NCBI GenBank assembly: GCA_033764775.1
Contig: JANRIQ010000018.1
Coordinates: 186,001-250,000, forward strand
DNA from: JAWXCE01 sp033764775
Lineage (GTDB): Bacteria > Pseudomonadota > Alphaproteobacteria > Rhizobiales > Rhodomicrobiaceae
Length of the DNA stretch: 64,000 bases
Direction: 5' to 3'
Of the stretch, positions 39,910 through 48,593 are shown piece after piece (the first letter of the stretch is position 1; each line of letters starts with the position of its first letter). Position numbers and translations under genes: made by a program. Under the pieces are notes generated by a model. It saw nothing but the letters and a program-made list of their open reading frames with translations. It searched no databases and was not told where the DNA came from.

Positions 39910-41622
39910 TTACCGCACCTGGTTCAGCATTTCGGCGGAACGCACAACGACACGCGTACCCTCATCAACACCACCGATCACCAACACGCTTTGTCCGTCC
40001 ACCGGCTCGATACGAACCAGGCGCGGCATGAACCGCTCCGGCTCCAGATGCTCGAAAACCAGCGTTTCGCCATTGGGCCCGCGCACCACGGCCTCTCGGG
40101 GCAATACCTTGCCAGTGACGGTCTTGTCGCGTTGTGCCAGCACGGTGGCGGGCAGCCCGACACTCAGGTTTTCTGCGGTCTCCACAGCGAATTGCAATTG
40201 CGTCGCGTGCTGTTGCAGCGCCCGGCCCTTGCCCTGGAACATGAGCTTGAGCGGCTTGCCGCCTTCGAGCACAGCATACCCACCGGTAATTCCTTCAGCG
40301 TTGCGCGGGTCGAAGGCGAGCGCCTCCACCCAGAAGCTGGACGGGGCGATCACCTGAAACAGCACGTCGCGCGCCTCTACGACCTGGCCGGGAACCGCTG
40401 TAGCCGTGGCGATAACGCCATCCACCGGCGCCCGCAGCACCTCCCGCTCGCGCTGCGTGTTCTTGATCGTCGCCTTCCTGCGCTTCAACCCATCAAGTTC
40501 TACTTTCGCGTCATCGAGTGAGGCTTGCGCAACCGCATTGCTCGCAATGAGTCGTTCAAAGCGTGCAATTTTTGCTTCCGCGAGCGCAATCTGCTGGTCG
40601 ATTTCGCCGGATCGCTCGGCCAAATCTGAGTAGTCGCCGGTCGCGATGGGTGGCTCGATTTCGGCAAGCACCTCGCCTTTTTTCACTGTTTGCCCAAGTT
40701 TAGGCAGCCCGCCTGCAGGCGCGGAAATTCGCCCTCCATTCACGCTTTGCACGAGGCCGGACCGGTTCGGATCGGCGATAATGCGCCCAATAAGCCGCAG
40801 CCCAGGCTGAACCGAGCTGGTTTTAACCACCGCCGTGCGCACATCGAGCAGACGCTGCGTCGGCTTCGGCACGAACAGCGAGCCATCCTCAAGGCGGCGC
40901 GGCACGTCGCCCATCAGCGCGGTCGTGGACGCCGCTTTTTTGTCATCTCCGTGGTCGTGCCCTTCGTGCGCGAAGATAGGCGTGACCGGGATCGCAACCG
41001 TAAAGGCCAGAATCGTGACGGCAGCGGCAGATGTCTTCCATCCGCCCCTCAATACAAGACCCAGGAAAATGCCGCCCAAGAAAAAGCCAAGCGCGTAACT
41101 CCAGGCGGGAAAACTCGCAAGCCACATGCCGTCCGTTTGTCGTGCTTGCGGTCGGACATCGCCCTGGCTACCGGGAATTATGAGCGAGCCAATCAGGAGA
41201 TCGTCCCCCGAAGGCCCGCTTATTGTGGCGATCACCTCATATGGTCCCGCCTTGCGCAGTGGCCCGCCTTCGATAAGGTAAGTTCCATCAGGCGCCTGCT
41301 TTGCATCGAGGCTCACGTCGCCAATCGTCAGGGAAATCTTTGCGTCCGTTACCGGCGCATTGTCCACGGTCCGATCAAGAAAGATTTTCAGATGGCCCTC
41401 CTGCAAAACCGCGACAAGTTGACACACCTCTGATTGTAGAACAAGCCTCGGCACAGCCGTTTGCAGCAAAGCCGCAGGTTTTTCACCATGGTCATGGCCT
41501 TCATGGGCGTCGACTATGCCAGAGCATGCCAAGCTCGTCCCCACCGCCATAAGCGCAAAAGCAATCCGCCAGTGAAAAATCAAGGGAATCAACCCAACCG
41601 TCCGAGCAAATCTCATAGACAC
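39910..41622 (-). CDS. RND periplasmic adaptor with N-terminal domain-TM extension (CusB-like)
   Basis: This 570-residue adaptor is longer than usual. Residues 1-39 are a signal-like segment, then HEGHDHG (40-46) and a beta domain (VVAVLQEGHLKIFLDRTVDNAPVTDAKISL to about 150). Two hydrophobic spans follow (172-192, 198-218), then a second HEGHDHG (219-225). The normal adaptor starts there: IIADPNRSGLVQSVNGGRIS, a coiled-coil region (AERSGEIDQQIALAEAKIARFERLIASNAVAQASLDDAKVELDGLKRR) and the barrel and membrane-proximal parts to GTRVVVRSAEML. The N-terminal part looks like a fused extra periplasmic metal-binding domain with its own anchor. Confidence 0.88.
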   Translation of the reverse strand: MSMRFARTVGLIPLIFHWRIAFALMAVGTSLACSGIVDAHEGHDHGEKPAALLQTAVPRLVLQSEVCQLVAVLQEGHLKIFLDRTVDNAPVTDAKISLTIGDVSLDAKQAPDGTYLIEGGPLRKAGPYEVIATISGPSGDDLLIGSLIIPGSQGDVRPQARQTDGMWLASFPAWSYALGFFLGGIFLGLVLRGGWKTSAAAVTILAFTVAIPVTPIFAHEGHDHGDDKKAASTTALMGDVPRRLEDGSLFVPKPTQRLLDVRTAVVKTSSVQPGLRLIGRIIADPNRSGLVQSVNGGRISAPAGGLPKLGQTVKKGEVLAEIEPPIATGDYSDLAERSGEIDQQIALAEAKIARFERLIASNAVAQASLDDAKVELDGLKRRKATIKNTQREREVLRAPVDGVIATATAVPGQVVEARDVLFQVIAPSSFWVEALAFDPRNAEGITGGYAVLEGGKPLKLMFQGKGRALQQHATQLQFAVETAENLSVGLPATVLAQRDKTVTGKVLPREAVVRGPNGETLVFEHLEPERFMPRLVRIEPVDGQSVLVIGGVDEGTRVVVRSAEMLNQVR

Positions 41623-42003
41623 CTTAAAATTTTAGGTTGCGTGCAAGCAAAAAAGCACTTTGTGTAACTTTATACCAGTATGGGGTTTCACAAAGGATTT
41701 CGTAATAAGCGCACCGCGTCGGCCTCGCCATAACATCTCGTGATTATGGGGGCTGCGTAACCGGATGATTTCTCGTTGGTTACAAAATGTTTCAATTATC
41801 GAGAGTCACTGAGAGTTTATTCACGTAGGTTATAAGATGCATTCAAGCATTGGATGCCTCCTAATTCCTACATATCCACCTTATAACATAATTAACTATC
41901 GATCATTTGGAACGCGATTATCGCGTAAGCGTTCTCAGCGCGCACGCTGAACTCAAGGTTTGTCAGATTGAGACGCCTGCATAACAACCGACACGATTGA
42001 ATG
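41623..42003. other. Long divergent intergenic region between cusB-like and copA genes
   Basis: I see no gene in this AT-rich stretch. It holds CTTTGTG/CACAAAG (41658-41664, 41689-41695) near the cusB-like start, GTTATAAG/CTTATAAC (41829-41836, 41880-41887) and the TCAGC palindrome copy at 41935-41950. Promoters for the RND operon and for copA should lie here. Confidence 0.6.
41935..41950. repeat. Palindrome TCAGCGCGCACGCTGA (copy 2)
   Basis: This palindrome (TCAGCG-CGCA-CGCTGA) matches the site at 35761-35776 with two changes and similar following bases. It lies about 110 nt before the copA start. Confidence 0.4.
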
Positions 42004-42020
42004 ATACCCTACATGGGTAT
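42004..42020. promoter_or_regulatory. CsoR-like operator at copA
   Basis: ATACCCTACATGGGTAT is a perfect 6-bp inverted repeat with a 5-nt centre, 41 nt before the copA start. Its core TACCC-5-GGGTA matches the csoR/csp site at 34875-34889, pointing to one copper-responsive regulon. Confidence 0.82.
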
Positions 42021-42060
42021 ATATATAAGTTCCAAACCAATTCCAGAGCGAGGACGTAAC

Positions 42061-44421
42061 ATGGCCGCCAGCGCGCATCATCACGAAGCGGCATCACCTA
42101 AGGGTTGCTGCGCCAACAAATCCGAAATGGCGGAGGGCCTCGCCATCGACCCAGTTTGCGGGATGAGCGTCGATCCGCACACTGCCAAGCATCGCGCTGA
42201 ATTTGGCGGTCTGCCCTACTATTTCTGCTCGGCTGGCTGCAAGGCGAAGTTCGAGGCTGATCCGGGCAAATATCTTGGGCCGAAAGCGAACTCCGAGCCG
42301 GTTCCAGAAGGCACGATTTACACCTGCCCGATGCACCCGCAAATCCGCCAGGAGGGGCCGGGATCATGCCCGATCTGCGGCATGGCGCTTGAGCCGGAAC
42401 TCGTCACAGCGGACGCGCCCGAAAACCACGAACTCACCGATATGACGCACCGGTTCTGGATCGGCCTTGCCTTGGCCGTCCCGGTGTTATTCCTTGAGAT
42501 GGGTGGACATTTGACGGGTTTGACGGATCGGATCGGCCAGCAAAATTCGAACTGGCTGCAATTCGTGCTCGCGACGCCCGTGGTGCTGTGGGCGGGATGG
42601 CCGTTTTTAGAGCGCGGCTGGCAGTCGCTTAAAACACGTAACCTCAATATGTTTACGCTGATCGCTATGGGTACAGGCGTGGCGTGGGTTTATAGCGTGA
42701 TAGCCACCCTTGCGCCGGGTCTGTTTCCGGCGGCTTTCCGCACCATTGATGGGGCGGTTCCCGTCTATTTCGAGGCTGCAGCGGTCATCACCGTGCTCGT
42801 TCTACTTGGTCAAGTCCTTGAGTTACGAGCGCGCGACCAGACCTCCGGCGCCATCCGCGCGCTCCTCAACCTCGCGCCGAAGACCGCGCGTCGCGTTGCC
42901 CCCAATGGCAACGAAGAAGAAGTGGCGGTTGAGACGATTATTGCGGGCGACGGTTTGCGCATCCGGCCGGGGGAGAAAATCCCGGTCGATGGGGCGCTGA
43001 CCGAAGGCAAATCCTGGGTCGACGAGTCGCTCGTCACCGGGGAGTCGGCGCCGGTTGAGAAAATGCCTGGCGACAAGGTCATTGCCGGCGCTGTCAACCA
43101 GACCGGCAGCTTCGTAATGCGCGCCGAACGGGTTGGACGCGACACTATACTATCGCAGATCGTCCAGATGGTGGCGGAGGCTCAGCGCAGCAGGGCGCCC
43201 GTGCAGCAGCTTGCCGATCAAGTCTCCGGCTGGTTCGTCCCTGCCGTGATAGTCGTCGCTGCGCTGGCATTCATCGCATGGTCGGTCTGGGGGCCGGAGC
43301 CTTCATTCACTTATGGCCTTGTCGCCGCCGTGTCAGTGCTTATCATCGCGTGCCCGTGCGCTCTCGGCCTCGCCACCCCGATGTCTATCATGGTCGGCGT
43401 CGGGCGCGGCGCGCAAGGCGGCGTGTTGATCAAAAACGCCGAAGCCCTGCAGCGCATGGAAAAGGTGGATACCATCATTGTCGATAAAACCGGGACGCTC
43501 ACGCTGGGCAAACCGGCGGTCACCGCAATCAAGACCGCGCCAGGTTTCCTGGACCATGACGTGCTGCGGCTGGCTGCCAGCCTCGAGCGTGGCAGCGAAC
43601 ATCCTTTGGGTGCAGCTATCGTCAAGGCCGCCGAAGCGCGCGGATTGGCGTTGAGCGCCGCAACGGACTTCGATGCGGTAACGGGTAAGGGTATCGCTGG
43701 ACAGATCGAGGAGGCGAAAGTCCTTATCGGCACTTCAGGGTTTCTGAAAGAGCGCGGCGTTTCCGTTCGCGGGCAGGAAAACGATGCCGATGTCCTGCGC
43801 CGCGGTGGCGCAACCGTGGTGTTTGTCGCTATTGGCGGCGTGCCTGCTGGTGTCATTGGCATCGCCGATCCGATCAAGCAAACCACCGCACCAGCATTAG
43901 CCGCCTTGCGCGAGGCAGGCGTGCGGATCGTCATGTTGACGGGGGATAACAAAACCACAGCGCAAGTTATTGCCGGCAAGCTCGGCATCACCGAGATCGA
44001 AGCCGAAGTGCTGCCCGGCGACAAAGCCCGCATTGTGGAACGCCTTCGCGCCGAGGGTCGCGTTGTCGCCATGGCGGGCGATGGGATCAACGATGCGCCC
44101 GCGCTCGCCGCTGCTGATGTGGGCATCGCCATGGGCACGGGTACGGATGTCGCGATGGAGAGTGCGAGCGTAACGCTTCTAAGAGGCGATCTGATGGGCG
44201 TTGTGCGAGCGCGGGCGCTTTCGCAAGCCGTAATGCGCAATATCCGTCAGAACCTGTTCTTTGCATTTATTTACAATGCGGCGGGCGTGCCCATCGCGGC
44301 GGGCGTGCTCTATCCAGTGTTAGGATTGCTGCTCTCTCCCATGATTGCAGCGGCGGCAATGGCACTCTCTTCAGTCAGCGTCATCGCCAATGCGCTTCGG
44401 CTCCGATACGCGGAACTATAG
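42061..44421 (+). CDS. copA: Copper-exporting P1B-type ATPase with YHS and metal-binding domains
   Basis: This 786-residue P-type ATPase exports Cu(I). The N-terminal part has a His-rich start (SAHHHEA), a Cys pair (GCC), a YHS domain (AIDPVCGMSVDPHTAKHRAEFGGLPYYFCSAGCKAKFEADPGKYL) and a heavy-metal-binding domain (YTCPMHPQIRQEGPGSCPICGMALEP), rather than the usual HMA domains. The transport Cys motif is ACPCALG, the phosphorylation site DKTGTLT, and the ATP-binding SEHPLG and GDGINDAP motifs are intact. The start is the ATG at 42061, since an earlier frame start overlaps the CsoR-like operator. A DUF305 membrane gene follows after 50 nt. Confidence 0.93.
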   Translation: MAASAHHHEAASPKGCCANKSEMAEGLAIDPVCGMSVDPHTAKHRAEFGGLPYYFCSAGCKAKFEADPGKYLGPKANSEPVPEGTIYTCPMHPQIRQEGPGSCPICGMALEPELVTADAPENHELTDMTHRFWIGLALAVPVLFLEMGGHLTGLTDRIGQQNSNWLQFVLATPVVLWAGWPFLERGWQSLKTRNLNMFTLIAMGTGVAWVYSVIATLAPGLFPAAFRTIDGAVPVYFEAAAVITVLVLLGQVLELRARDQTSGAIRALLNLAPKTARRVAPNGNEEEVAVETIIAGDGLRIRPGEKIPVDGALTEGKSWVDESLVTGESAPVEKMPGDKVIAGAVNQTGSFVMRAERVGRDTILSQIVQMVAEAQRSRAPVQQLADQVSGWFVPAVIVVAALAFIAWSVWGPEPSFTYGLVAAVSVLIIACPCALGLATPMSIMVGVGRGAQGGVLIKNAEALQRMEKVDTIIVDKTGTLTLGKPAVTAIKTAPGFLDHDVLRLAASLERGSEHPLGAAIVKAAEARGLALSAATDFDAVTGKGIAGQIEEAKVLIGTSGFLKERGVSVRGQENDADVLRRGGATVVFVAIGGVPAGVIGIADPIKQTTAPALAALREAGVRIVMLTGDNKTTAQVIAGKLGITEIEAEVLPGDKARIVERLRAEGRVVAMAGDGINDAPALAAADVGIAMGTGTDVAMESASVTLLRGDLMGVVRARALSQAVMRNIRQNLFFAFIYNAAGVPIAAGVLYPVLGLLLSPMIAAAAMALSSVSVIANALRLRYAEL

Positions 44422-44471
44422 TTTTTTTTTGCGGGCATATTTAGCCAGAAAGACCTAAAGGGAGAACGGAC

Positions 44472-44915
44472 ATGCATAGCGCCTATCGCAGTCTTTTTTT
44501 GCAAACCGCCGTTAGCGGGATCATCATGTATCTTGTGATGTTCGTGATGATCGATCAGTTTTCCAGTTTTTATAACAACCTGAACATGCTCTATATGACC
44601 TTTATGATGTTGGCGCCGATGGTCATTCTTATGATCCTGGCCATGCCCGGCATGTTCCCGTCAAAAGCATTGAACGCCGCTCTCCTCGCTGTCTCTGTCG
44701 CGATCTTCTTCGGCAGTTTCGCACTCATCCGCACTCAGACAACGATTGGGGACAGCGGATTTTTACGCTCCATGATCCCGCATCACTCTGGCGCCATTCT
44801 GATGTGCGAGCAGGCTTCCCTTACAGACCCTGGTCTCGTCAAGCTTTGCGGCAATATCATCCAGTCGCAGCGCGCAGAAATCGATCAAATGAAAGCTATT
44901 CTACAGCAACGATGA
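44472..44915 (+). CDS. Membrane-anchored DUF305 protein
   Basis: This 147-residue protein has three or so N-terminal membrane spans (SLFLQTAVSGIIMYLVMFVMI, LNMLYMTFMMLAPMVILMILAMPGMF, ALNAALLAVSVAIFFGSFALI). A DUF305 tail follows (GFLRSMIPHHSGAILMCEQASLTDPGLVKLCGNIIQSQRAEIDQMKAIL), placed on the periplasmic side. The His-His and Met residues may bind copper passed by CopA. It lies 50 nt after copA with a GGAGA ribosome site, so it is probably in the same transcript. Confidence 0.86.
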   Translation: MHSAYRSLFLQTAVSGIIMYLVMFVMIDQFSSFYNNLNMLYMTFMMLAPMVILMILAMPGMFPSKALNAALLAVSVAIFFGSFALIRTQTTIGDSGFLRSMIPHHSGAILMCEQASLTDPGLVKLCGNIIQSQRAEIDQMKAILQQR

Positions 44916-45093
44916 CGGGCCGACTGTGCTATCAATAACATCAGGAGCTTTACCGCAACTTCGCAACCAACCTCTGGTCGCGTCAATAAACGGTGCGTAC
45001 ATTTTCCAGCCCCCTAAATTCTGTAACAACTTTTCGCTTTTGGATCATCGACTAGCAGGTCAACGGAGCCGACTAGGCTCTCGGGCCAAAAAT

Positions 45094-45516
45094 TCAGTGA
45101 TGATCATGCAAGCATTGCTTATGTTCAGCTAGCACCTCGATCACCCGGCAATTAGCAATGTTGCGGTTCGCGCAGCTTTCCGTCATTTGCGCAATCTCGC
45201 GCCGAAGCGCTTGCAGTCTGGCGATTTTATCATCGATTGACGCGAGGTGCGCGAGGGCGATCTGGTCGACGTCAGTGCACGGGGCGTTGGGATGCTCGGC
45301 CAACCGCAGCAATGCGCGGATCGCGTCGATATCGAAACCCAAATCGCGGGCGTGACGAATAAAGCTCAAGCGCTCCAGATGCGCCGCACTGTAGCGTCGT
45401 TGTCCACCTCCAGTACGGGGTGGCGCGGGCATAAGCCCGATCTCTTCGTAATAGCGCAGCGTTTGCACCGCGTAGCCAGTTTGGCGGGCGAGATGGCCGA
45501 TTGAATAGTCGCTCAT
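45094..45516 (-). CDS. MerR family metal-responsive regulator
   Basis: This 140-residue regulator has the MerR DNA-binding domain (YSIGHLARQTGYAVQTLRYYEEIGLMPAPPRTGGGQRRYSAAHLERLSFIRHARDLGFDIDAIRALLRLA), the dimer helix, and a metal loop with Cys residues (NAPCTDVDQI, ESCANRNIANCRVIE). An unusual C-terminal Cys/His tail follows (AEHKQCLHDHH). The Cys layout resembles ZntR/CadR-like proteins for divalent ions. The divergent promoter at 45527-45557 and a matching one at 46774-46804 are its likely targets. Confidence 0.88.
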   Translation of the reverse strand: MSDYSIGHLARQTGYAVQTLRYYEEIGLMPAPPRTGGGQRRYSAAHLERLSFIRHARDLGFDIDAIRALLRLAEHPNAPCTDVDQIALAHLASIDDKIARLQALRREIAQMTESCANRNIANCRVIEVLAEHKQCLHDHH

Positions 45517-45526
45517 CATTTTTTCC

Positions 45527-45557
45527 TTGAAGCTACAGTAGCTAGAGGGATTAGGGT
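45527..45557 (+). promoter_or_regulatory. MerR-type promoter/operator before dsbB
   Basis: TTGAAG (45527-45532) and TAGGGT (45552-45557) are separated by a long 19-nt spacer, as in MerR-controlled promoters. The spacer holds a near-palindrome CTACAG-TAG-CTAGAG (45533-45547). The same arrangement recurs at 46774-46804. Confidence 0.82.
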
Positions 45558-45636
45558 CTGGCCGGGTTGAATATCAAGAAGTTTTCAAACTGCTGGTCAC
45601 TAACTACGGCCATTTTGGTGAGCATGGCGGGCGCAA

Positions 45637-46074
45637 ATGCAAGCGAGAGCAAGTCAAGACGAAAAGCTGTGGCCTTTTCTATTCGCCGCTTGGGCGGTTG
45701 CGCTCACATCCACATTGGGCGCGCTGTTCATAGGCGAGGTGATGGGCCAGACGCCATGCCTGCTGTGCTGGTATCAGCGGATCTTCATGTTTCCGCTCGC
45801 CATTGTGCTGGGCGTCGCCTGTTACGCGACCGATCCGGCGATCTGGCGGTATGCGCTTCCCGTGGCGGCGATTGGCTGGCTTGTCGCCGCCTATCATAAT
45901 CTGCTTTACGCAGGCGTCGTCTCCGAAGCGATCGTGCCCTGCGGGACAGGCCCGGCGTGCTCCAGCGCCGATCTGAACGTGGTCGGCTTTATCCCGATAC
46001 CGCTGTTATCGCTTTGCGCATTCACCGCCATCATTACTCTTCTCACTCTCATCCGCCGGAGGGCCATACAATGA
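45637..46074 (+). CDS. dsbB: Disulfide bond formation protein B
   Basis: This 145-residue membrane protein has four spans and the two DsbB Cys pairs, TPCLLCWYQR and VPCGTGPACSS. It reoxidises a DsbA-like thioredoxin using quinones. The start is the ATG at 45637. It overlaps the next dsbA-like gene by four bases (ATGA). It is controlled by a MerR-type promoter, which is unusual for a disulfide system and implies a role in metal stress, such as folding or repair of periplasmic Cys proteins. Confidence 0.9.
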   Translation: MQARASQDEKLWPFLFAAWAVALTSTLGALFIGEVMGQTPCLLCWYQRIFMFPLAIVLGVACYATDPAIWRYALPVAAIGWLVAAYHNLLYAGVVSEAIVPCGTGPACSSADLNVVGFIPIPLLSLCAFTAIITLLTLIRRRAIQ

Positions 46075-46721
46075 CGCAACGCCTGATAGTCATTCTGACG
46101 ATTACATTTGCTTTGGCGGCCTTCGCTATCACAGGCTTTTTCTACACCCGGAACGCGCCAGCGCCTCAAACAGCCGTCGCGTCCGCTGAAAACACCACGC
46201 TCGTGCGGCCTGCCTCGCCAGTGATTGGACGCGCCGATGCGCGGGTGACAATAGTCGAGTTTTTCGATCCCGCCTGCGAGTCGTGCAGGGCGTTTCACCC
46301 GACCGTGAAGCAAATTCTGGCGGAGCACAAAAACGATGTGCGCCTCGTCATGCGCTATGCGCCGTTGCATAAAGGCTCGGAGGAAGCTGTCCGCATTCTC
46401 GAAGCGGCGCGTTTGCAGGGCAAGTTCGAGCCGGTTCTGGAAGCGTTGCTGAATGCTCAACCAGTTTGGGCGTCTCACAGCGCACCTGATTTGAACAAGG
46501 CATGGGACGCGGCTCAAAAAGCAGGGCTGGACGAGGCCAAGGCTCGACGCGACATGTCATCGCCGGAGATAACCGCCATTTTGCGGCAGGACATAGCCGA
46601 CATGGCCGCCGTCCGCTTGAAGGGGACGCCAACCTTTTTCGTGAACGGCAAGCAGCCACCGCAATTCGGTCGACGCGAACTCGCCGATTTTGTGCGCGCG
46701 GAAGTCCAGGCGACGCGGTGA
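46071..46721 (+). CDS. DsbA-like thioredoxin domain protein
   Basis: This 216-residue protein has an N-terminal signal anchor (RLIVILTITFALAAFAITGFFY). The DsbA/Tlp thioredoxin domain follows: SPVIGRADARVTIVEFFDPACESCRAFHPTVKQIL with the active Cys-Glu-Ser-Cys pair, then RYAPLHKGSEEAVRILEAA and the cis-Pro in LKGTPTFFVNGKQPP. It should form or swap disulfides in the periplasm together with the adjacent DsbB. It overlaps dsbB by 4 nt. Confidence 0.9.
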   Translation: MTQRLIVILTITFALAAFAITGFFYTRNAPAPQTAVASAENTTLVRPASPVIGRADARVTIVEFFDPACESCRAFHPTVKQILAEHKNDVRLVMRYAPLHKGSEEAVRILEAARLQGKFEPVLEALLNAQPVWASHSAPDLNKAWDAAQKAGLDEAKARRDMSSPEITAILRQDIADMAAVRLKGTPTFFVNGKQPPQFGRRELADFVRAEVQATR

Positions 46722-46773
46722 CTGACGCACACAATCTCATTCTCCAAAAAAATAGCGGCGCATCATTTTTGGC

Positions 46774-46804
46774 TTGAAGCTACAGTCGCTGTAGGGATTA
46801 GGGT
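46774..46804 (+). promoter_or_regulatory. MerR-type promoter/operator before the cation transporter
   Basis: TTGAAG (46774-46779) and TAGGGT (46799-46804), with a 19-nt spacer, contain a perfect palindrome CTACAG-TCG-CTGTAG (46780-46794). It is nearly the same as the dsbB promoter at 45527-45557, including the GGGATTAGGGT that follows. Confidence 0.85.
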
Positions 46805-46833
46805 TATCCTTGTCACCTATGGGAGTTAAGCAA

Positions 46834-47508
46834 ATGTCAGCCAGTTGCTGTGGTCACGACGCAAAATTCGATGGATTGTCGGCTGACTACAAGCGCCGGC
46901 TATGGATGGTCATCGCCATCAACGCGACCATGTTTGTCGTGGAGATGACGGGCGGCGCGCTCGCCGGGTCGCAGGCGCTTCAAGCCGATGCGCTCGACTT
47001 CGCGGGCGACGCCCTCACCTACGGCATGACATTGGCTGTGATCGGCATGAGCCTGCGCGTTCGCGCGACCGCCGCGCTCATCAAGGGCGCCAGCCTGTTT
47101 CTGATGGGCGTCTGGGTTTTCGGCTCGACAGCCTATCAGGTGCTGGTGCTGGGCGTGCCCAGCGCGCCGATTATGGGCGCAATCGGATTGCTCGCTCTCG
47201 CGGCCAACGTCGCCAGCGTGCTGCTGCTCGTGCGTTACAAGGACGGCGACGCGAATGTGCGCTCGGTCTGGCTTTGCTCGCGCAACGACGCGATTGGCAA
47301 TGTGGCGGTCATGGGCGCGGCGCTTGCCGTCTGGGCGACGGCGACCGCGTGGCCCGATCTGATCGTCGCCGCGATCATGGCCGGGCTTTTTCTCACTTCA
47401 TCGTTTAGCATTCTGCGGCAAGGAATTGGAGAATATAGAGCCCAGCCAATCAATCCTGCAATATCCGGCGAACACGATCATGCCGATGGCATATCTGATG
47501 GTTCGTAA
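46834..47508 (+). CDS. Short CDF-related cation transporter
   Basis: This 224-residue protein has six membrane spans and resembles the membrane half of cation diffusion facilitators. It starts with a Cys pair (MSASCCGHD). The second span reads SQALQADALDFAGDALTYGMTL, with Asp residues where classic CDF proteins have His-x3-Asp, and SRNDAIGNVAVMGAAL is the equivalent in the fifth span. The usual cytoplasmic C-terminal domain is missing; a short His/Asp tail ends it. The start is the ATG at 46834 with GGGAG upstream. Such short members sit in metal islands next to MerR regulators; the ion is probably divalent. Confidence 0.8.
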   Translation: MSASCCGHDAKFDGLSADYKRRLWMVIAINATMFVVEMTGGALAGSQALQADALDFAGDALTYGMTLAVIGMSLRVRATAALIKGASLFLMGVWVFGSTAYQVLVLGVPSAPIMGAIGLLALAANVASVLLLVRYKDGDANVRSVWLCSRNDAIGNVAVMGAALAVWATATAWPDLIVAAIMAGLFLTSSFSILRQGIGEYRAQPINPAISGEHDHADGISDGS

Positions 47509-47594
47509 AAGGTGTGCTCCGCAAAACCAAAATGTGAATAAGATGCGCCTCGACAGCAATATTGCGGTTTTCCCGTAAGGAAGTCGCATATCCG

Positions 47595-48494
47595 TCAGTG
47601 TAACCCGTGCTCAATCCTGCCGTCACGGCAATCTGTAGTTTCAGTCTGCAATGTGACGTGATCGATTTTAAACCTCTTTGAAAGCATTTGCCGCGCGGCG
47701 ATACGCGCGGCTTCCGGGTCGGCGTAGTCATGCAAAACGAGATGCGCGGAAAGGGACGGCACAGAACTCGTAATCGCCCAAACATGTAAGTCGTGAATAT
47801 CTTGAACGCCGGAAGTTTGCTTAAGCGCAATGGCAATGGCGTTCACATCGAGTCCGTCCGGAACTCCCTCAAGCAAAACATTAGTTGTCTCTTTCAGCAA
47901 TGTCCAGGTACGCGGCAATACCCATAGTCCTATCGCGATTGCGACGATTGCATCGACCCAAGTCCAACCTGTGAGCCATATTACGGCAGCGGCGATGATC
48001 ACGCCGAGGGAGCCGAGCATATCGCTCCAGACCTCAAGATAAGCTCCTTTGACATTAAGGCTTTCCGACTTGCCGTGGGAAAGCCACCGCATCGCGATCA
48101 GGTTTACGATAAGGCCGGCTGTCGCAATGGCGAGCATTGGCAGCGCCTGGATGGCCGCCGGCTCGAAAAACCGCTTGACGCCTTCATAGAGAATGTAGCC
48201 AGCGACGGCGATCAACAGCACCGCATTTAACGTCGCGGCGAGGATTTCGAATCGCTGATATCCAAAGGTGCGGCGGCTATCTGCGGGCCGCGCGCCAATC
48301 TTTATGCCAACAAGGGCAATCGCCAGTCCTGCGACATCCGTCATCATATGAGCTGCATCGGACAGGAGCGCCAGACTGCCGGTCAGGAGAGCGCCTACAA
48401 CTTCAATGATTAGGAAAGAGCCAGTAAGCAGCAGCGCTTTTGTTAACGCCGCTGCGCTCGTATTCTGCGTTCCATGTTTGTGGTCTGAGCCCAA
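47595..48494 (-). CDS. czcD: CzcD-type cation diffusion facilitator
   Basis: This 299-residue exporter of the CDF family moves Zn(II), Cd(II) or Co(II) out of the cytoplasm in exchange for protons. The metal sites are SLALLSDAAHMMTDVAGL in the second span (His-x3-Asp) and YLEVWSDMLGSLGVI in the fifth. The C-terminal cytoplasmic domain ends HDLHVWAITSSVPSLSAHLVL and IDHVTLQTE. The N-terminal SDHKHGTQN is His-poor. It is convergent with the short cation transporter. Confidence 0.92.
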   Translation of the reverse strand: MGSDHKHGTQNTSAAALTKALLLTGSFLIIEVVGALLTGSLALLSDAAHMMTDVAGLAIALVGIKIGARPADSRRTFGYQRFEILAATLNAVLLIAVAGYILYEGVKRFFEPAAIQALPMLAIATAGLIVNLIAMRWLSHGKSESLNVKGAYLEVWSDMLGSLGVIIAAAVIWLTGWTWVDAIVAIAIGLWVLPRTWTLLKETTNVLLEGVPDGLDVNAIAIALKQTSGVQDIHDLHVWAITSSVPSLSAHLVLHDYADPEAARIAARQMLSKRFKIDHVTLQTETTDCRDGRIEHGLH

Positions 48495-48593
48495 GCTAAG
48501 CCCCCGATCAGTCGACTGGCTGTGAGCTTAGATTGAACGAAAGACATGCGGGTTACAAAAAGTTGTTTTTTACAAACATTCTTGTCGATAGGC

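Noticed and set aside
42001..44421. Earlier copA start at 42001
   Set aside because: The extra 20 codons are made of the CsoR-like operator and promoter sequence; the ATG at 42061 is followed directly by the His-rich family N-terminus.
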